64,000 nt of DNA, from positions 285,124 to 349,123 of the forward strand of contig NZ_QAJM01000016.1 in the NCBI RefSeq assembly GCF_003852405.1. Reading direction: 5' to 3'. Below are positions 61,400 to 64,000 of the stretch, piece by piece (within the stretch, counting starts at the first letter, position 1; the number at the start of each line of letters is the position of its first letter). The notes below the pieces were generated by a model. The model was not told where the DNA came from. It searched no databases and saw nothing but the letters and a program-made list of their open reading frames with translations. The position numbers and the translations under genes were made by a program. This DNA comes from Pseudomonas sp. KBW05 (lineage in GTDB: Bacteria; Pseudomonadota; Gammaproteobacteria; Pseudomonadales; Pseudomonadaceae).

Positions 61400-61689
61400 G
61401 GCGAGGGGCTCCTTGAAGGTACCGGCGCTTTTCCCACTTCCGTACGCGCCTTTGGAATGTCGCAAAGTGCGGAAGGAAAAGTCTGCCTAAATCGTAAGAA
61501 ATGCCCTGAGACGGGCTTTTGCAGGTTAACACCGCGACTTCCGGCAGAAAGCCGGTGCAATATATGGAAACAGATCGGCCCAGGCGTGACGGCAAGCCGC
61601 CCACCTGCGTCCCGTTATGGATGGCGCTGCAAAGATTCCAGCACCCGCAGAGGTGCCCCCCAACCAATGCCTACAACCGTGAGTGTGCT

Positions 61690-62166
61690 ATGGAACCCGG
61701 AAACGCCCAACTGTCGATGACGGTGCTGATGACCCCTGATATGGCCAACTTCTCTGGCAATGTCCACGGCGGCACCCTGCTCAAGTACCTCGACGAAGTG
61801 GCCTACGCCTGTGCGAGCCGTTATGCCGGCCGCTACGTAGTGACATTGTCCGTAGACCAAGTGATTTTTCGCGAGCCGATCCATGTCGGTGAGCTGGTGA
61901 CCTTCCTCGCGTCGGTCAACTACACCGGCAACACCTCGATGGAGGTGGGGATCAAGGTGGTCACCGAAAACATCCGCGAGCGCTCGGTGCGTCATACCAA
62001 CAGCTGCTTCTTCACCATGGTCGCCGTGGACGACCAACGCAAGCCGGCCGCCGTGCCGCCGTTGCAGCCGCACAACAGCGAAGACAAGCGCCGCTTCGTA
62101 CAGGCGCAGCAGCGCCGGCAGATTCGCCAGGAGCTGGAAAAGCGGTATCAGGAAATCAAAGGCTGA
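61690..62166 (+). CDS. Acyl-CoA thioesterase, hotdog fold
   Basis: A 158-residue cytoplasmic thioesterase of the acyl-CoA hydrolase (YciA/BACH-like) family. The active-site stretch is NFSGNVHGGTLLKYLDEVAYACA, followed by VTLSVDQVIFREPIHVGELV and VGIKVVTENIRE; the C-terminal 35 residues are charged and helical. It differs clearly from the shorter thioesterase at 9797. The start ATG gives the canonical family N-terminus (MEPGNAQLSMTVLMTPD). It is divergent from the antiporter gene across a 290-base gap in which no other gene is evident. Confidence 0.92.
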   Translation: MEPGNAQLSMTVLMTPDMANFSGNVHGGTLLKYLDEVAYACASRYAGRYVVTLSVDQVIFREPIHVGELVTFLASVNYTGNTSMEVGIKVVTENIRERSVRHTNSCFFTMVAVDDQRKPAAVPPLQPHNSEDKRRFVQAQQRRQIRQELEKRYQEIKG

Positions 62167-62202
62167 GACACGGCAAAGCTCGACCTGTAAACCCAATCAA
62201 AA

Positions 62203-62291
62203 TGTGGGAGCGGGCTTGCTCGCGAAAGCGGTGTGTCAGTCAAAGATGTTCCAACTGAACCACCGTATTCGCGAGCAAGCCCGCTTCCACA
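62203..62291. repeat. REP inverted pair
   Basis: TGTGGGAGCGGGCTTGCTCG mirrored by CGAGCAAGCCCGCTTCCACA with one mismatch in the right arm. It lies between the convergent thioesterase and pdxY genes. Confidence 0.92.
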
Positions 62292-62307
62292 TTTTTGATT
62301 TGCGGTG

Positions 62308-63180
62308 TTACAAGCCTATCGGCGTGGCTTCAAAGCGCACCCGCGGATGGGCAATACGATCCTGGGCCCGCACCAGCTCCAGCTCGTAACTCGCACACGC
62401 CTGGGTTTCCAGCAGCACTTCATGCACCGCCGCGGCAGTGAACTCGAAAGCCGCCACTAGGCTGTCGCCCAGCAACACCCGCGCCAGGAACAACCCCGAC
62501 GTCAGATCACCCACGCCCACCGGCTGACGCGGAAACGCCAGCAACGGCCGGCGCAGGTGCCAGCTGCCATCGTTGGTCACCAGCAGCATCTCGAAACCTT
62601 CCGGCAACTTGCCCGGATAATCCAAGTGTTTAACCAGCACCGCCTTCGGCCCACGCGCCAACAAGGACTTGGCCATGGCCAGGCAATCGAACAGCGACTG
62701 CGGCTTGCGCCCGGCAAAGCTGTCCAGTTCCAGTTGGTTGGGGCACAGGAAGTCAGCCATGGCTGCCGCTTCGTCCAGCAGGAAATCGCTGACTTCCTGG
62801 GGCACGATGCAGCCCTTTTCCGGGTGACCCATGACCGGGTCGCAGAGGTACAGGGCCTTGGGGTTGATAGCCTTGATGCGCGCCACACCGGTCAGAATCA
62901 CGCGGCCCTGGTCGGCACTGCCCAGGTAGCCGGACAGCACCGCATCGCAGTTGCCCAACTCGCCAATCGCCGCAATGCCTTCCACCAGCGCCGGAATTTG
63001 CTGCGGCGCCAACACTTCGCCGGCCCACTGGCCATACTGGGTGTGGTTGGAGAACTGCACCGTGTTCAGCGGCCAGACGTTCACCCCGACGCGCTGCATG
63101 GGGAACACGGCGGCGCTGTTTCCGGCGTGGCCAAAGACCACATGAGACTGGATCGCAAGCAGATGAGGTGTGCGTTTCAT
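62308..63180 (-). CDS. pdxY: Pyridoxal kinase PdxY
   Basis: Phosphorylates pyridoxal to pyridoxal 5'-phosphate in the vitamin B6 salvage pathway. The 290-residue ribokinase-fold enzyme starts [21 protein letters not shown] with the substrate-binding serine, and contains [22 protein letters not shown] and the catalytic anion-hole motif [10 protein letters not shown]. The length is that of PdxY rather than PdxK. It may matter locally because the MocR regulator in this window needs PLP. Confidence 0.96.
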   Translation of the reverse strand: MKRTPHLLAIQSHVVFGHAGNSAAVFPMQRVGVNVWPLNTVQFSNHTQYGQWAGEVLAPQQIPALVEGIAAIGELGNCDAVLSGYLGSADQGRVILTGVARIKAINPKALYLCDPVMGHPEKGCIVPQEVSDFLLDEAAAMADFLCPNQLELDSFAGRKPQSLFDCLAMAKSLLARGPKAVLVKHLDYPGKLPEGFEMLLVTNDGSWHLRRPLLAFPRQPVGVGDLTSGLFLARVLLGDSLVAAFEFTAAAVHEVLLETQACASYELELVRAQDRIAHPRVRFEATPIGL

Positions 63181-63297
63181 GCAGGGGATTTCCGTAAAGC
63201 CGTTGAAATTCTGGCCGCGCAGTATGCGACTAAACGCAGCCTGTACGACAGACCAGCGACACAGTTAAGCTGCTCTCACTTTGTTGGAGTTTTTCGC

Positions 63298-63693
63298 ATG
63301 CTGACCCTGGGAAATATCTTCGTGTTGATGCTGCTGGCGACCGGTGCCGCCTGGGTGTGGCACAACCACGGCCTGCGCGAGCGCGCGCTGGAGCGGGTCA
63401 AGCAGCATTGCGCCAAGCTCGACATCGAACTGCTCGACGGCGCCGTGGCGCTCAAGCGCATCGGGTTTGTAAAGGATGCCAAGGGCCGCCGGCGCCTGGC
63501 ACGCATCTACAATTTCGAATTCACCGTGACCGGCGAAAGCCGTCATCCGGGGACCATCACCCAATTCGGCGCCCACAGCGCGCAGATCGAACTGGCGCCC
63601 TACCCGTTCGAGATCAAGACGCCGCTGCCCAGCGCCGACGTGATCGAGCTCAGCCAATGGCGCCAGGACCACGCCAGCAAGAACCGTCACTGA
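63298..63693 (+). CDS. DUF3301 family membrane-anchored protein
   Basis: A 131-residue protein with one N-terminal membrane helix (NIFVLMLLATGAAWVWHNHG) and a basic soluble domain carrying the DUF3301 pattern: RVKQHCAKLDIELLDGAVALKRI, ARIYNFEFTVTGESRHPGTI and a final QIELAPYPFEI. The function of the family is unknown. TTGGAG precedes the ATG. Its stop codon overlaps the convergent neighbour by seven bases. Confidence 0.9.
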   Translation: MLTLGNIFVLMLLATGAAWVWHNHGLRERALERVKQHCAKLDIELLDGAVALKRIGFVKDAKGRRRLARIYNFEFTVTGESRHPGTITQFGAHSAQIELAPYPFEIKTPLPSADVIELSQWRQDHASKNRH

Positions 63694-64000
63694 CGACAGG
63701 CGGCCAGCGCGGCCTGTAGCGCCGCCACGTCCTGTGGCGCGCTGAAGATCAATTCGATACGCGAATCGCGACGCCATTCGCTGGGTTGCCAGGTGAGCGG
63801 GCTGTTATCCACCGCATTGGCGCTGACCCAGCCTTCACCGCTGTGGATAACCAGTTTGGCGCGGCGCCATTCAAGGTTTTCCAACCACTGTTGCAGGCGC
63901 TGAGTGTCGAATTGCTGGCTCGGATGCCAGCGCCAGCCGATGCTCCAACCGCCCTCTTGGGCCTGACTCAGGCAGATTGGCAGCACGGGGTCGCTCCAGA
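63687..64000 (-). CDS. Probable CobW-family GTP-binding protein, C-terminal part (partial)
   Basis: The gene runs off the right edge of the window; only about the last 104 codons are present. The frame stays open to position 64000, and the GTG at 63986 is not a credible start. The visible part resembles a CobW C-terminal domain: a helix RLQQWLENLEWRRAKLVIHS, a strand EGWVSANAVD and WRRDSRIELIF before a short final helix. The GTPase domain lies outside, so the assignment is tentative. CobW-type proteins are metallochaperones. Confidence 0.6.
   Translation of the reverse strand, partial: WSDPVLPICLSQAQEGGWSIGWRWHPSQQFDTQRLQQWLENLEWRRAKLVIHSGEGWVSANAVDNSPLTWQPSEWRRDSRIELIFSAPQDVAALQAALAACRQ

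Noticed and set aside
2783-62291. CRISPR-like repetition of a short motif
   Set aside because: The repeated words are dispersed REP elements tens of kilobases apart with mirrored arms, not clustered direct repeats with spacers.

Overview
The window reads as a chromosomal segment of a Pseudomonas of the P. fluorescens group. The basis is the high-GC codon usage, the Pseudomonas-type pst-phoU operon with oversized PstA and PstC, the split pyruvate carboxylase subunits with a divergent LysR gene followed by RpiR, GGDEF/EAL and uvrD genes, and dispersed REP-type inverted repeats starting TGTGGGAGC or TGTGGCGAGGGAGC. No rRNA, tRNA, transposase, phage gene or CRISPR array was seen.

Layout. 1-8130 is the phosphate regulon on the minus strand: pstS, pstC, pstA, pstB, phoU and a response regulator, with Pho boxes before pstS and pstC. 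8265-13817 holds an MFS carrier, a thioesterase, a hexose-6-phosphate mutarotase, two small envelope proteins and purEK. 14014-15680 is a hipBA toxin-antitoxin pair with an AT-rich promoter region. 15871-21288 is an aspartate/asparagine block: LysR regulator, aspartase, Na+/amino-acid symporter behind a long leader, and asparaginase. 21395-30802 carries two tandem giant paralogues of the dermonecrotic-toxin-like (DUF6543) type. 30761-34180 has a MocR regulator divergent from a PaiB-like flavoprotein and two acetyltransferases. 34311-38480 has a homocysteine methyltransferase, a polar amino-acid ABC transporter and a short autotransporter barrel. 38557-49644 contains pyruvate carboxylase subunits B and A, a LysR regulator, a small conserved protein, an RpiR/HexR-type regulator with a perfect HexR-like operator, a GGDEF/EAL protein and uvrD. 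49916-50788 is a Tim44-like membrane protein.

The most distinctive cluster is 50890-59039. It comprises a Fur-like box, an ECF sigma factor, a FecR-type anti-sigma factor, a TonB-dependent receptor with an N-terminal signalling domain, two tandem Sec-secreted hemophilin-like proteins and a Slam-type outer-membrane exporter. Read together, this is a self-inducing iron or haem scavenging system. Slam would release two different hemophores, the receptor would retrieve the loaded protein or haem and signal through FecR, and the sigma factor would drive the operon. Slam/hemophilin pairs are known from Haemophilus and Acinetobacter; the duplicated hemophore, the full cell-surface-signalling module and the compositional mosaic are what deserve attention here.

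59159-64000 returns to core-like genes: a SUKH protein, a Kef-type antiporter, an acyl-CoA thioesterase, pyridoxal kinase, a small membrane-anchored protein and the 3' end of a probable CobW-type GTPase. Gene calls rest on motif recognition from the translated sequence alone; no database search was possible.
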